Of a DNA stretch of 8,598 nucleotides, positions 1 through 7,680 are shown in pieces (within the stretch, counting starts at the first letter, position 1; the number at the start of each line of letters is the position of its first letter). The notes under the pieces are model-generated. The model was not told where the DNA came from and did not search any database. It saw nothing but the letters and a program-made list of their open reading frames with translations. Both the position numbers and the translations under genes were made by a program. Source of the stretch: Desulfobacterales bacterium (GTDB lineage: Bacteria > Desulfobacterota > DSM-4660 > Desulfatiglandales > B25-G16); the NCBI GenBank assembly GCA_030672485.1, contig DAOVGH010000080.1, positions 1 to 8,598 on the forward strand, written 5' to 3'.

Positions 1-747
1 AGCTGCCTGAAGGGCATCAAACCGAAAGTTTCCACCCATAACCTTGTGGTAGTATTTTGGATGAGCCCCATGGACCCTCATTATCTTAAGTCTTTGAAAT
101 GCCTCCTCATTATTTGTGGTAACCATGCCCCCATCCCCAAAGGATCCGAGATTTTTCGAGGGGAAAAAAGAAAAACAACCATAGTCGCCCATAGAACCCG
201 CCCTTTTCACAGATCCATCAGAAGAGATATATTCTGCTCCAATGGCCTGGGCTGCATCCTCTATAACCACTACGCCTAGGGATCTTGCTACGGCCAGGAT
301 ATTGTCCATATCCGCACATTGCCCGAAAAGATGAACAGGCAATATCGCCTTGAATCGAGATCTCTCCTTTGCATTGAATGTGGAGATCCTTTTCTCCAAT
401 TTCTCCGGATCAATATTATAGGCAAGATGGTCTATATCAACAAAAACAGGCGTAGCGCCTAACCTGGCAATTGAGCCGGCGGTGGAGAAAAAGGTGTAGG
501 GAGAGGTAACTACCAAATCCCCGGGACCAATGCCAGCACTCATTAAGCATATGAGCAAGGCATCCGTGCCTGAAGAAACGCCCACCGCATACTTGACCTG
601 GGTGTAGGCGGCTATTTTTCTTTCCAACTCCTCTACCTTTGGGCCCAGGATAAACCTCTGGGATTCATAAACCTCCAGAGTTGCCGCTATGATTTCTTCT
701 TTGATGGCCTCATACTGTGCCTTCAAATCCAGTAATGGTATGTTCAA
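1..747 (-). CDS. DegT/DnrJ/EryC1/StrS family sugar aminotransferase (partial, C-terminus outside window)
   Basis: PLP-dependent aminotransferase of the nucleotide-sugar type, which normally transfers an amino group from glutamate to a keto-sugar nucleotide for surface polysaccharide or glycan synthesis. The 249 residues present show the family order: N-terminal PLLDLKAQY (4-12), phosphate-binding SSGTDAL (58-64), PYTFFSTAGSI (83-93), VIEDAAQAIGA (161-171) with D164 expected to contact the pyridine nitrogen, and SFFPSKNLGSFGDGG (193-207) with K198 as the likely Schiff-base lysine. The final GGNFRFDALQAA matches the conserved N-R-x-D-x-LQAA region. Family members are about 370-400 residues, so roughly a third is missing. 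The start must be TTG at 747-745: an in-frame TAA lies at 765-763, no ATG or GTG lies between them, and GAGGA (758-754) sits 6 bases upstream. It follows the deacetylase gene by 37 bases and may be co-transcribed. The FGDGG form recalls WbpE/WlbC-type 3-keto-sugar aminotransferases, but the substrate cannot be assigned. Confidence 0.93.
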   Translation of the reverse strand, partial: MNIPLLDLKAQYEAIKEEIIAATLEVYESQRFILGPKVEELERKIAAYTQVKYAVGVSSGTDALLICLMSAGIGPGDLVVTSPYTFFSTAGSIARLGATPVFVDIDHLAYNIDPEKLEKRISTFNAKERSRFKAILPVHLFGQCADMDNILAVARSLGVVVIEDAAQAIGAEYISSDGSVKRAGSMGDYGCFSFFPSKNLGSFGDGGMVTTNNEEAFQRLKIMRVHGAHPKYYHKVMGGNFRFDALQAA

Positions 748-753
748 CCCCGA

Positions 754-758
754 TCCTC
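754..758 (-). promoter_or_regulatory. Ribosome binding site deciding the TTG start of the aminotransferase
   Basis: GAGGA on the minus strand lies 6 bases before TTG (747-745). Together with the in-frame stop at 765-763 it fixes this TTG as the only usable start. Confidence 0.6.
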
Positions 759-784
759 GTTCTTATATAAGCCTACAAGTCATA

Positions 785-1948
785 TCAATTCACCAGGTTG
801 GAAACGGGCACTACCTCGGCCTCATTGTTAAGGGCCGACCGATACTTCTTCAGGAGCATAAGGGTTTCTTTGTGAGGATGTCCAATGCCTATAGCCCGGC
901 CTTTATGTCTTGCCAGGCTCAGTAGCCTCTCCATTTGTATCTTTAAGGCATTATCTGAGAGATCATTATCCAAAAATATGTCCCTGCAGGCTGCCCTCAA
1001 GGCCATTTTTCTTGCTACCCTAAATGCCGCACTGTTGCCACTTGTCCTGCTATCAATAAAGTAAAGGCCTCTTGCCTTCAACTCAGCCAGCACTATCGTC
1101 ATCTTCTCCTCATGCTCTGTAAATCTTGATCCCATGTGATTATTGACACCAGCAACAAAGGGTATGTGGCTCAAATTCCTATTAAGTATCTCCAAAATCA
1201 TTTCTTTGTCCATCGATACCAGCAAAACCCCATCCCCCGGATTAATGGCAGGATAATTGATGGGCTCCATAGGAAGATGAAGCATTGTTTCCCGCCCCTC
1301 TTTCCTGGCCCTAAGCGCGATTAATCTCGTATTAGGCGTAAAGGGTAAAACAGAAAAGGTAAGGGGCAAATCGACTTTCATAAAGGCCTTCGCAAGAGAA
1401 CCGTCATAGCCCAAGTCATCTATTATAATACCGATTCTGGGATATGATAAACGATGACGAGGCTGATAAGTATCCAAAACAATGCCCAGTTTATGAGTGT
1501 AAAAATCTTTATAGTATATCTCGTAAATTATTTTATTGCCTGCCTCTTTATCTATCTTGATTTGTACCGGTATTCCCAGATTAGAAATCCTGCTGCTAAT
1601 TTCCTCGCCTATCTCGAAGACGGAATGATGATGTGGAATCCTGGCTTCTATACTGTTGAAATCCCAGGTGTAGCCATCCTTGTGTCTTGGAACTACGGAT
1701 AGGAAAATTATCTTCTCTTCGGGTACCCCCATCTTATAGAATCCATCGGAAATGGCCTTATCTATGAGGCATATATATTTGCCTAATTGCTCTGAAGGGG
1801 CATAAATCTCCTCGAATGGTAAGGGAGAGCTTTTTTTGTCCAATCCCGAGAGATAGCTTATCAATATAGCGAAGATCATGGCTGCTAATCCAAGACCAAC
1901 AAGGGTGAGGCAAACCTCCCTTTTTCTCGTGTTTTTTGATCTCACCAT
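785..1948 (-). CDS. Divergent polysaccharide deacetylase (YibQ family, DUF610/Polysacc_deac_2)
   Basis: Membrane-anchored or exported protein of 387 residues with a NodB-like deacetylase fold of the divergent YibQ family. A basic N-terminus is followed by one hydrophobic segment (about 13-35) and a poorly conserved periplasmic region to about 165. The catalytic-type domain follows: RIGIIIDDLG (171-180, the D177-D178 pair), TMLHLPMEP (221-229, H224), GVNNHMGS (267-274, H271), YFIDSRTS (296-303), FLDNDLS (325-331) and IGIGHPH (353-359). These candidate metal or active-site residues are all intact. In Escherichia coli yibQ lies next to envC, so the neighbourhood is conserved, but the family's substrate is not firmly known; modification of peptidoglycan or another glycan is inferred. 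The gene begins 17 bases after the ctpA stop. ATG 1948 has no good Shine-Dalgarno, which suggests coupling to ctpA translation; the adjacent GTG at 1945 is an alternative. Confidence 0.9.
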   Translation of the reverse strand: MVRSKNTRKREVCLTLVGLGLAAMIFAILISYLSGLDKKSSPLPFEEIYAPSEQLGKYICLIDKAISDGFYKMGVPEEKIIFLSVVPRHKDGYTWDFNSIEARIPHHHSVFEIGEEISSRISNLGIPVQIKIDKEAGNKIIYEIYYKDFYTHKLGIVLDTYQPRHRLSYPRIGIIIDDLGYDGSLAKAFMKVDLPLTFSVLPFTPNTRLIALRARKEGRETMLHLPMEPINYPAINPGDGVLLVSMDKEMILEILNRNLSHIPFVAGVNNHMGSRFTEHEEKMTIVLAELKARGLYFIDSRTSGNSAAFRVARKMALRAACRDIFLDNDLSDNALKIQMERLLSLARHKGRAIGIGHPHKETLMLLKKYRSALNNEAEVVPVSNLVN

Positions 1949-1965
1949 GCAAAGCTATTTCATAT

Positions 1966-3291
1966 TCATTCTTGGGTCTGTTGGCTCTCCATGTGAGAGA
2001 GAATGTTCCAGGACTGAAGTATCTGTATCGCCCTACTTAACTGGTTATCATTATCAATGCGTTCTCGGACATCCGGCGAGATCCCCTCCTCTTCCTCCTT
2101 CTTTGGCTCTGGGGTCTTTCCCTCGATATGGCCTTCCAAATCGCTCTCCCGTACGGCACTGGGCTTTTTTGCTTTGGGCTTTTCCTTTGGTGGTATAAAG
2201 GCAACCTTTATATCTGGTTGAATGCCACTTGCCTGTATCGACCTTCCGCTTGGGGTGAAGTATACCGCCGTTGTAAGGCGTAAACCTGAACCATCTGAAA
2301 GGGGGAAAAGGGTCTGTACAGATCCCTTTCCAAAGGTAGCAGCGCCTAAGACAAGGGCCTTTTTATTGTCCTGTAAAGCCCCGGCCACTATTTCTGCTGC
2401 ACTAGCGCTCCCCTCATTAACCAAGACAATCATGGGGTACATTCGCGACTTCTTATTCTTATGGGCAACACTTTTTTCTTCCTTCTTATCGCGGCTCTTG
2501 ATGGAAACAATCATCCCTGAATCAAGAAATTCGTCGGCCACCTCTACCGCCTGAGACAGTAACCCTCCGGGGTTGTTTCTTAAATCCAGAATCAGGCCCT
2601 CCAACTTTTTTTCCTTCTCCATCCCTTCTAAAGCCTCGGAAAGTTCTTCACCTGTATCACTCTGGAAGTTAGAAATCCTGATGTAACCTATATTAAAAGG
2701 AAGAAAAGATGAGCGAACGCTTTTTATAGGTATCACATCCCTGGTGATCACAAAATCAATGGGTTTTTCTGTGCCTTCCCTCCTGATCGTGAGCTTGACC
2801 TTGCTGCCCTTAGGCCCCCGAATAAGCTTAACTGCCTCCATTATGGATGAATCTTTGGTTGACTCGCCTTCTATCATGACGATCTGGTCTCCTGCCTTTA
2901 TCCCAGCCTCAAATGCAGGTGTTCCTTCAATAGGAGAGACTACGGTGAGGACACTATTTCTGATCGTTAGCTCAATCCCTACCCCGGAAAAGCTTCCTTT
3001 TGTCTCTATCATCAACTCCTTGTACTCTTCTGGGCTCATAAAAAACGAGTGAGGATCCAAGGTTCCAACCAGACCCTTTATAGCCCCATATATAAGCTCT
3101 TTTGGGTCTGTGTCTTCAACATAGCTTTTTTCAATTTTACGCAAGACTTCACTGAATACCTCAATATTCTTATATACCTCTTCTGTGCCGGCCAAAACGT
3201 CGTGATAACTACTGCTGATTAAAGGGAAAAATACCACCCAGATGAAAACAATTGCCTTGTAGCAGAAATGACTACGTCTTGTTCTTAACAT
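1966..3291 (-). CDS. ctpA: S41 family carboxy-terminal processing peptidase CtpA
   Basis: Periplasmic serine protease with a Ser-Lys dyad that degrades proteins from their C-termini. The 441 residues (numbered from ATG 3291) hold a hydrophobic signal or anchor segment (about 12-28), an N-terminal helical region with GTLDPHSFF (76-84), a PDZ domain (about 95-185, with GVGIEL and AGIKAGDQI), and the S41 core with LILDLRNNPGGLL (233-245). NEGSASAAEI carries the likely nucleophile S297, and ATFGKGSVQ carries K322 and Q326; the 25-residue Ser-Lys spacing matches Tsp/Prc (S430, K455). A Lys/Pro/Glu-rich linker (about 366-403) precedes a short C-terminal helix. A GTG at 3294 is also possible, but GAGGAG (3304-3299) lies 7 bases from the ATG and only 4 from the GTG, so the ATG is preferred. 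The gene overlaps the end of envC by 20 bases. Related CtpA/Prc proteases degrade envelope murein hydrolases, fitting this position beside envC; the actual substrate is inferred. Confidence 0.96.
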   Translation of the reverse strand: MLRTRRSHFCYKAIVFIWVVFFPLISSSYHDVLAGTEEVYKNIEVFSEVLRKIEKSYVEDTDPKELIYGAIKGLVGTLDPHSFFMSPEEYKELMIETKGSFSGVGIELTIRNSVLTVVSPIEGTPAFEAGIKAGDQIVMIEGESTKDSSIMEAVKLIRGPKGSKVKLTIRREGTEKPIDFVITRDVIPIKSVRSSFLPFNIGYIRISNFQSDTGEELSEALEGMEKEKKLEGLILDLRNNPGGLLSQAVEVADEFLDSGMIVSIKSRDKKEEKSVAHKNKKSRMYPMIVLVNEGSASAAEIVAGALQDNKKALVLGAATFGKGSVQTLFPLSDGSGLRLTTAVYFTPSGRSIQASGIQPDIKVAFIPPKEKPKAKKPSAVRESDLEGHIEGKTPEPKKEEEEGISPDVRERIDNDNQLSRAIQILQSWNILSHMESQQTQE

Positions 3292-4507
3292 CACCGTTCT
3301 CCTCTTTTATTAGAACATTTTCTTTTCGGCCTCCGATTATATCCCCTCTTAGCCACCTTTCGGGATCCAAATAATCCCTTCCTTTTCTTATCTCAAAGTA
3401 TACCCCTGGTCCCACATGCCAACCAGGATCTCCCACCAGGCCCACTGCTTCTCCGCCCGAGACCATCTGCCCTTTTTCCTTTGCTCTCTCCTCAAGGTGT
3501 GCGTAGACAGTAAAGTAATGGAATCCATGGTTAATAATTATCAACTGTCCGTATCCCTTAAACCATCCAGAGTAATCTACCCTGCCTGGATAAACCGATC
3601 TAATCTCTTCCCCTGGAGAACCCTTAACAAATATTCCCTTTCTATGCATAAATGGGTTGGATCCAAATTGTCTGACATCTCCAATTATCTCGCCGTCTAG
3701 CGGTAGCGGTAACCGCCCTTTCATTTCGGCAAACCCTTCTGGTAAAGGCCTTTCCTTTTCTTCTACCTCTTTATGCATCATGGTCTGATTGAGGGCTTGG
3801 GTAGCCTCTTTCAGTTCTCTAACCGCTTTTGCATAAAATTCCTTCTCCCTGTGTGCCCTCATTAACAAAAAGACCTTTGTTTCAATACATTTTTCAAGTT
3901 GGGCCATCCCTCTATCCTTGGCCTTTCTTAATACCTCAATCTTAGCCATATTTTCCTTGAGCAGGGCTAACTCATTCTCAAGTTGACTCCTCTGCCTGTC
4001 CAGCATATCCAGGACTTCACTGTCCTGACCCATAATAGCCTTCATGTATTTTATTGTCTTTTGAAATTCTTGCACAGTAGCAGAGGTAGCAAGAAGCCTT
4101 ACATATCCAGGCCTCCCAAACTTATAGAAGGCTGCTAAACGCCTTTTTAAACATTCCTTGGCAGCAAGGAAGGACCGGTTCAGTTGCCTAATCCTTTTCT
4201 GCCCATCCTGGATCTCTCCTGAAACCCCTTTTATCTGGCTTGATAACTCCCTCAATGACTCCCTGTTCATGGCCACATCTTGTTCTAATCTTTCTATCTC
4301 CCCCAGGATGCCCTTCTCCTTGATATCAACGTTTAGCAGTTCGCTTTGCTGTTCCAAAAGATACTTCTCTGTCTGCTGAATCTGAGAACGAGTAATTTCG
4401 ATAGAAGATCTCTCCTCTGCTTCTGAGGATATTACGAGGAAAAGATTGAAAATAACGACAAATAGTGCGGAAAAAAATGATAGGAAAACTTTGATTTTCG
4501 GAGTCAT
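3272..4507 (-). CDS. envC: EnvC-like murein hydrolase activator (coiled coil plus degenerate LytM/M23 domain)
   Basis: Periplasmic partner of FtsEX that activates peptidoglycan amidases at the division site. The 411 residues comprise a signal peptide (about 1-30, hydrophobic core 8-26), long coiled-coil helices (about 36-250) and a C-terminal LytM/peptidase M23 fold (about 265-388). The LytM fold is clear (KGYGQLIIINHG, YFTVYAHLEE, VYFEIRKGRDYLDPERWL), but the zinc ligands are mostly lost. The usual HxGxD site reads HRKGIFVKG (H288 kept, no Asp), and the HxH before FEI reads G368-V-Y370. Only the YAHL histidine (H337) remains. This resembles E. coli EnvC, which is a non-enzymatic activator. 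The start ATG (4507) overlaps the ftsX stop in an ATGA, so translation is probably coupled. The partner amidase is not in the window. Confidence 0.93.
   Translation of the reverse strand: MTPKIKVFLSFFSALFVVIFNLFLVISSEAEERSSIEITRSQIQQTEKYLLEQQSELLNVDIKEKGILGEIERLEQDVAMNRESLRELSSQIKGVSGEIQDGQKRIRQLNRSFLAAKECLKRRLAAFYKFGRPGYVRLLATSATVQEFQKTIKYMKAIMGQDSEVLDMLDRQRSQLENELALLKENMAKIEVLRKAKDRGMAQLEKCIETKVFLLMRAHREKEFYAKAVRELKEATQALNQTMMHKEVEEKERPLPEGFAEMKGRLPLPLDGEIIGDVRQFGSNPFMHRKGIFVKGSPGEEIRSVYPGRVDYSGWFKGYGQLIIINHGFHYFTVYAHLEERAKEKGQMVSGGEAVGLVGDPGWHVGPGVYFEIRKGRDYLDPERWLRGDIIGGRKENVLIKEENGDVKNKT
3299..3304 (-). promoter_or_regulatory. Ribosome binding site of ctpA, inside envC
   Basis: GAGGAG on the minus strand, within the last codons of envC, lies 7 bases before ATG 3291 and 4 bases before GTG 3294. 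This spacing favours the ATG as the ctpA start. Confidence 0.65.
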
Positions 4508-5397
4508 ATTCTAATAAAGCGACCCAAGGATATAGTACTTCCAACAAAACCAATAATAATACTCATAAGCAACAAAAAAAGCATCAATTGAGTCGGAAGA
4601 AAGATTATATCAAGAGAGGCAAATCCAATTCTAAGGTCTACTCTGGCTATGGCTATGGTATAGACTAAGAAGAGAATGATGAGGGCAACTGAGCCACCGA
4701 GAAACCCTTGAATTGCTCCCTCAATCAGAAACGGAATCTTCACAAAACGATTGGTTGCACCTACGAGCTTAAGTATTTCAATCTCATCTTTCCTGGAATA
4801 GATAGTCAACTTTATGGTATTGGTGATAATAAAGAGGGCTGCCAAAAAAAGCAATCCGCCAAGAACCACGCCTACAATCTTTATTAAGTCCATTATGCCT
4901 TGAAATCTTCTTATCCACTCTTGGCTGTATTGTACCTCATCAACCGCAGGATTTGTCTCCAGCCGTGTTTTCAGTTGGTAAGGGATTGAATCCCCGCATT
5001 TATCACTCGAGACCATAATCTCGAGGGAAGCAGGCAGAGGATTCTCCCCTAAACCATCAAGTAGTCCAGCCTTGTCTCCCAACTGCCTCCTAAGGCTTTT
5101 CATGGCATCATCCTTGGAAATGAACCTCTTGATAGTCACCCCAGGAAAGTGAAGCAATTCAGTTTTTATGTTTTGAAGCACTACCCCCCCTGGCTCCTCT
5201 TTGAAATAGATAGACATGGTCAGCAATTTTCCCCTTTCCTCGGTCCAGTGGCTTAGATTTAGGAAGATCAGAATAAAGGCATCAAAGATGAGGAATGCTA
5301 TAGCCATTGTGCCCACGCCTATTAGATGAACTAATCGATTATTGGAAATATTTGCCACAGCCTGCCCGACAAAGTAGCCAAAGAATGCAATCTTCAT
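4504..5397 (-). CDS. ftsX: Cell division protein FtsX, permease-like subunit of FtsEX
   Basis: Integral inner-membrane protein that passes ATP-driven conformational change from FtsE to periplasmic peptidoglycan hydrolase activators. The 297 residues show the family topology: TM1 about 24-48, an extracytoplasmic domain about 50-165, TM2 about 170-194, TM3 about 222-250 and TM4 about 268-291. Hallmarks are ENPLPASLEI (118-127) in the periplasmic domain and the cytoplasmic stretch YSRKDEIEILKLVGATNRF (200-218) that contacts the ATPase in this transporter class. Length is normal. The ATG follows the ftsE TAG with no gap, and the only purine-rich stretch (AAGGG) is about 14 bases upstream, so coupled translation is likely. 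The end overlaps envC by 4 bases. The periplasmic domain should bind the envC product's coiled coil. Confidence 0.96.
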   Translation of the reverse strand: MKIAFFGYFVGQAVANISNNRLVHLIGVGTMAIAFLIFDAFILIFLNLSHWTEERGKLLTMSIYFKEEPGGVVLQNIKTELLHFPGVTIKRFISKDDAMKSLRRQLGDKAGLLDGLGENPLPASLEIMVSSDKCGDSIPYQLKTRLETNPAVDEVQYSQEWIRRFQGIMDLIKIVGVVLGGLLFLAALFIITNTIKLTIYSRKDEIEILKLVGATNRFVKIPFLIEGAIQGFLGGSVALIILFLVYTIAIARVDLRIGFASLDIIFLPTQLMLFLLLMSIIIGFVGSTISLGRFIRI

Positions 5398-6048
5398 CTA
5401 TATTATTCTGCCCTTATTGAGGGTAACGATTCTTCTCCTTGTATCCCTGAGTAACTCCTGGCTGTGTGTTGCCACGACTACTGTTGTACCCCTGATATGT
5501 ATCTCTCTTAAAAGGGCCATTATCTCCATGGTTAAGTCAGGGTCGAGGTTTCCAGTAGGTTCATCGGCTAAGAGAATCAAGGGATTATTGATTATTGCCC
5601 GCGCAACAGCAACTCTCTGCTGTTCACCGCCTGAAAGCTGAGGTGGATAGCAATCTTCCTTGTTTGCCAAACCCAGATATCTGAGCGTCTGATGGACCTT
5701 TTTGCGTACCACAGATAGCGGAAAACCTGCTATTTCCAGGGCTAGCGCTACATTTTCGAACACATTGCGCCTTGGAAGCAGCTTGAAATCCTGAAAGACT
5801 ACTCCTATTCTTCGGCGCAAAAATGCAAGCTCCCTCTCGTTGATCCTATTAAGATTCCTTCCATTGACCAACGCTTGCCCACTGCTTGTTTTCTCCGCGC
5901 GGGAAATTATCTTCAACAGTGTAGTTTTCCCTGCACCACTGGGCCCTGTGATGAAGGCAAACTCTCCCTTCCTTACTGTCAGGCTTACATCTATGAGGGC
6001 TGGATTTCTTGATCCAAAGGCCTTATAAACATGGAAGAGTTGGATCAT
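5398..6048 (-). CDS. ftsE: Cell division ATP-binding protein FtsE
   Basis: Cytoplasmic ABC ATPase that pairs with FtsX at the divisome. The 216 residues carry every ABC motif: Walker A GPSGAGKT (35-42), Q-loop Q86 in VVFQDFKLL, signature LSGGEQQRVAVARA (138-151), Walker B LILLADEP (157-164), D-loop GNLD (166-169) and the H-loop H195 in VATHS. The opening MIQLFHVYKAF and the DFKLLPRRNVFENVALAL stretch are typical of FtsE rather than the LolD/MacB relatives, and the adjacent ftsX settles the assignment. ATG 6048 has AAGG 8 bases upstream. It lies 69 bases after the rny stop, in a gap with no visible terminator, so it may share the rny transcript or have its own promoter; I could not see a convincing one. 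Confidence 0.97.
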   Translation of the reverse strand: MIQLFHVYKAFGSRNPALIDVSLTVRKGEFAFITGPSGAGKTTLLKIISRAEKTSSGQALVNGRNLNRINERELAFLRRRIGVVFQDFKLLPRRNVFENVALALEIAGFPLSVVRKKVHQTLRYLGLANKEDCYPPQLSGGEQQRVAVARAIINNPLILLADEPTGNLDPDLTMEIMALLREIHIRGTTVVVATHSQELLRDTRRRIVTLNKGRII

Positions 6049-6117
6049 TTCAAAGACCTTAAGGCACCATCGATCTTCATTGTTAGACTTCAGGCATAAA
6101 GGGGTTGAGCTTTCCGG

Positions 6118-7680
6118 TCACTTGGCATATTCAGTGGCCCTGATTTCCCTTATGACTGTTACCTTTATCTGTCCGGGATAGGTAAGATGTTTCTCTATCT
6201 TTTTTGCTATCTCCCTGCATATCATTGTTGACTCAAGATCATCTACCTTTTCACTCTCCACCATTATCCTCAGTTCCCTCCCCGCTTGAATTGCATACGA
6301 CTTGCTAACACCTTTAAAAGACATCGCTATCTCTTCCATGTCTTCCAGCCTCTTCACATACGATTCAAACATCTCCCTCCTGGCCCCAGGTCTTGCACCG
6401 GAAAGGGTGTCAGCCGCTTGAAGAAGAGCATCCATGACAGAGGTAGCCTGGACATCCTCATGGTGAGCAGCTATTGCGTGAACTACCTGATCAGGTTCAC
6501 CATATTTCTTGGCCAGGTCTGCACCTATAAGTGCATGTACCCCTTCTACCTCATGGTTTACGCCTTTGCCAATATCATGGAGAAGGCCAATTCTCTTAGC
6601 CCGCTTTGGATCTAACCCTAACTCTGATGCCATTATGCCACACAGGAAGGCAACTTCAATAGAGTGTTGCAGGACATTCTGGGCATAACTCGCCCTGTAT
6701 TTTAACCGGCCGATCAATTTAATCAATTCTGGGTGAATACCATGAACTCCGATATCAAAAGTAGCCTGCTCCCCAGCCTCTTTGATATCTGTCTCGACTT
6801 CTCTGCTCACCTTTTCCACAACCTCCTCAATCCGAGCCGGATGAATCCTGCCGTCTTCAATCAACCTCTCCAAGGACACCTTGGCCACCTCTCTCCTAAT
6901 CGGATTAAAGCCCGACAACACTACAGCCTCTGGTGTATCGTCAATGATAAGATCTATTCCAGTGGCTGCCTCCAGGGCCCTAATGTTTCTGCCTTCTCTT
7001 CCAATAATCCTCCCCTTCATCTCATCATTTGGTAAATTGACGACAGACACGCTCTCTTCAGCCACATACTCGCCAGCATATCTCTTAATTGCCAAGGCCA
7101 AAACCTCCTGCGCCTTTCTGCTAGAGATCTCCCTTGTCTCGGCCTCTATTTTCTTTATGAGTTTGGAGGCCTCATGGCGCGCCTCTGACTCCATTGAAGA
7201 AATAAGCATCTCTTTTGCCTCTGCTGCTGAGATCCCGCCAATTCTCTCTAACTTCCGCCTCTCTTCTTCAATGAGACTATTAAATTCTGTCTCTTTTCTG
7301 TTTAGATCCCTCTCCTGATTCGCCAAGGTCACTTCTTTTTTTTCAGTGAGTGATTCCCTTTGCTCAAGTTGCTCCATCTTCTTGTCTAAGCTCTCCTCTT
7401 TTTGGAACAACCTTCTTTCCTGGCTCTGGAGCTCCTTTCGCCTTGACCGCGTCTCCTCTTCAAAATCGAGCTTCATTTGATAAAGCTTGTCTTTCGCCTG
7501 TAGCTCAGCCTCCTTTCCGATCGTCTCCGCCTGCCTCCTGGCCTCAAGGATAACCTTCTTCGAATAGTCTTCTGCGGAATCAAGTTTCCTCTCCGCCATT
7601 TTTTTTCGGATGAAGATACCAATCACCGCTCCCGCTATGATTGCTGCCAATGCAACGATAGCCAACTGAGTGACTAACAT
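6118..7680 (-). CDS. rny: Ribonuclease Y
   Basis: Membrane-anchored endoribonuclease that starts mRNA decay. The 520 residues match the usual length and order: an N-terminal transmembrane helix (about 3-25), a long charged coiled coil (about 28-190), a KH RNA-binding domain (about 210-275) with GRIIGREGRNIRALE (223-237), and an HD phosphohydrolase domain with H339 in LQHSIE, the diagnostic LLHDIGKG (366-373), AAHHED (404-409) and D424 in AADTLSGARPGARRE. The C-terminus YPGQIKVTVIREIRATEYAK is characteristic of the family. All metal-binding residues appear intact. ATG 7680 has GGTGA (7692-7688) 7 bases upstream. The gene follows a leader of about 300 bases after the 6S RNA and precedes ftsE. 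RNase Y is absent from enteric bacteria but common in Deltaproteobacteria and Firmicutes. Confidence 0.98.
   Translation of the reverse strand: MLVTQLAIVALAAIIAGAVIGIFIRKKMAERKLDSAEDYSKKVILEARRQAETIGKEAELQAKDKLYQMKLDFEEETRSRRKELQSQERRLFQKEESLDKKMEQLEQRESLTEKKEVTLANQERDLNRKETEFNSLIEEERRKLERIGGISAAEAKEMLISSMESEARHEASKLIKKIEAETREISSRKAQEVLALAIKRYAGEYVAEESVSVVNLPNDEMKGRIIGREGRNIRALEAATGIDLIIDDTPEAVVLSGFNPIRREVAKVSLERLIEDGRIHPARIEEVVEKVSREVETDIKEAGEQATFDIGVHGIHPELIKLIGRLKYRASYAQNVLQHSIEVAFLCGIMASELGLDPKRAKRIGLLHDIGKGVNHEVEGVHALIGADLAKKYGEPDQVVHAIAAHHEDVQATSVMDALLQAADTLSGARPGARREMFESYVKRLEDMEEIAMSFKGVSKSYAIQAGRELRIMVESEKVDDLESTMICREIAKKIEKHLTYPGQIKVTVIREIRATEYAK

Noticed and set aside
1878..2198. 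A 106-codon plus-strand frame across the ctpA/deacetylase junction
   Set aside because: It is antisense to two well-supported genes and its proline/serine-rich product is typical of a shadow frame.
6049..6117. A possible terminator or promoter between rny and ftsE
   Set aside because: I see no GC-rich hairpin followed by a T-run and no convincing hexamer pair in these 69 bases.
6881..7318. A 145-codon open frame on the plus strand
   Set aside because: It lies wholly antisense to the RNase Y KH and coiled-coil coding region, where codon bias creates long mirror frames. It has no recognisable domain.
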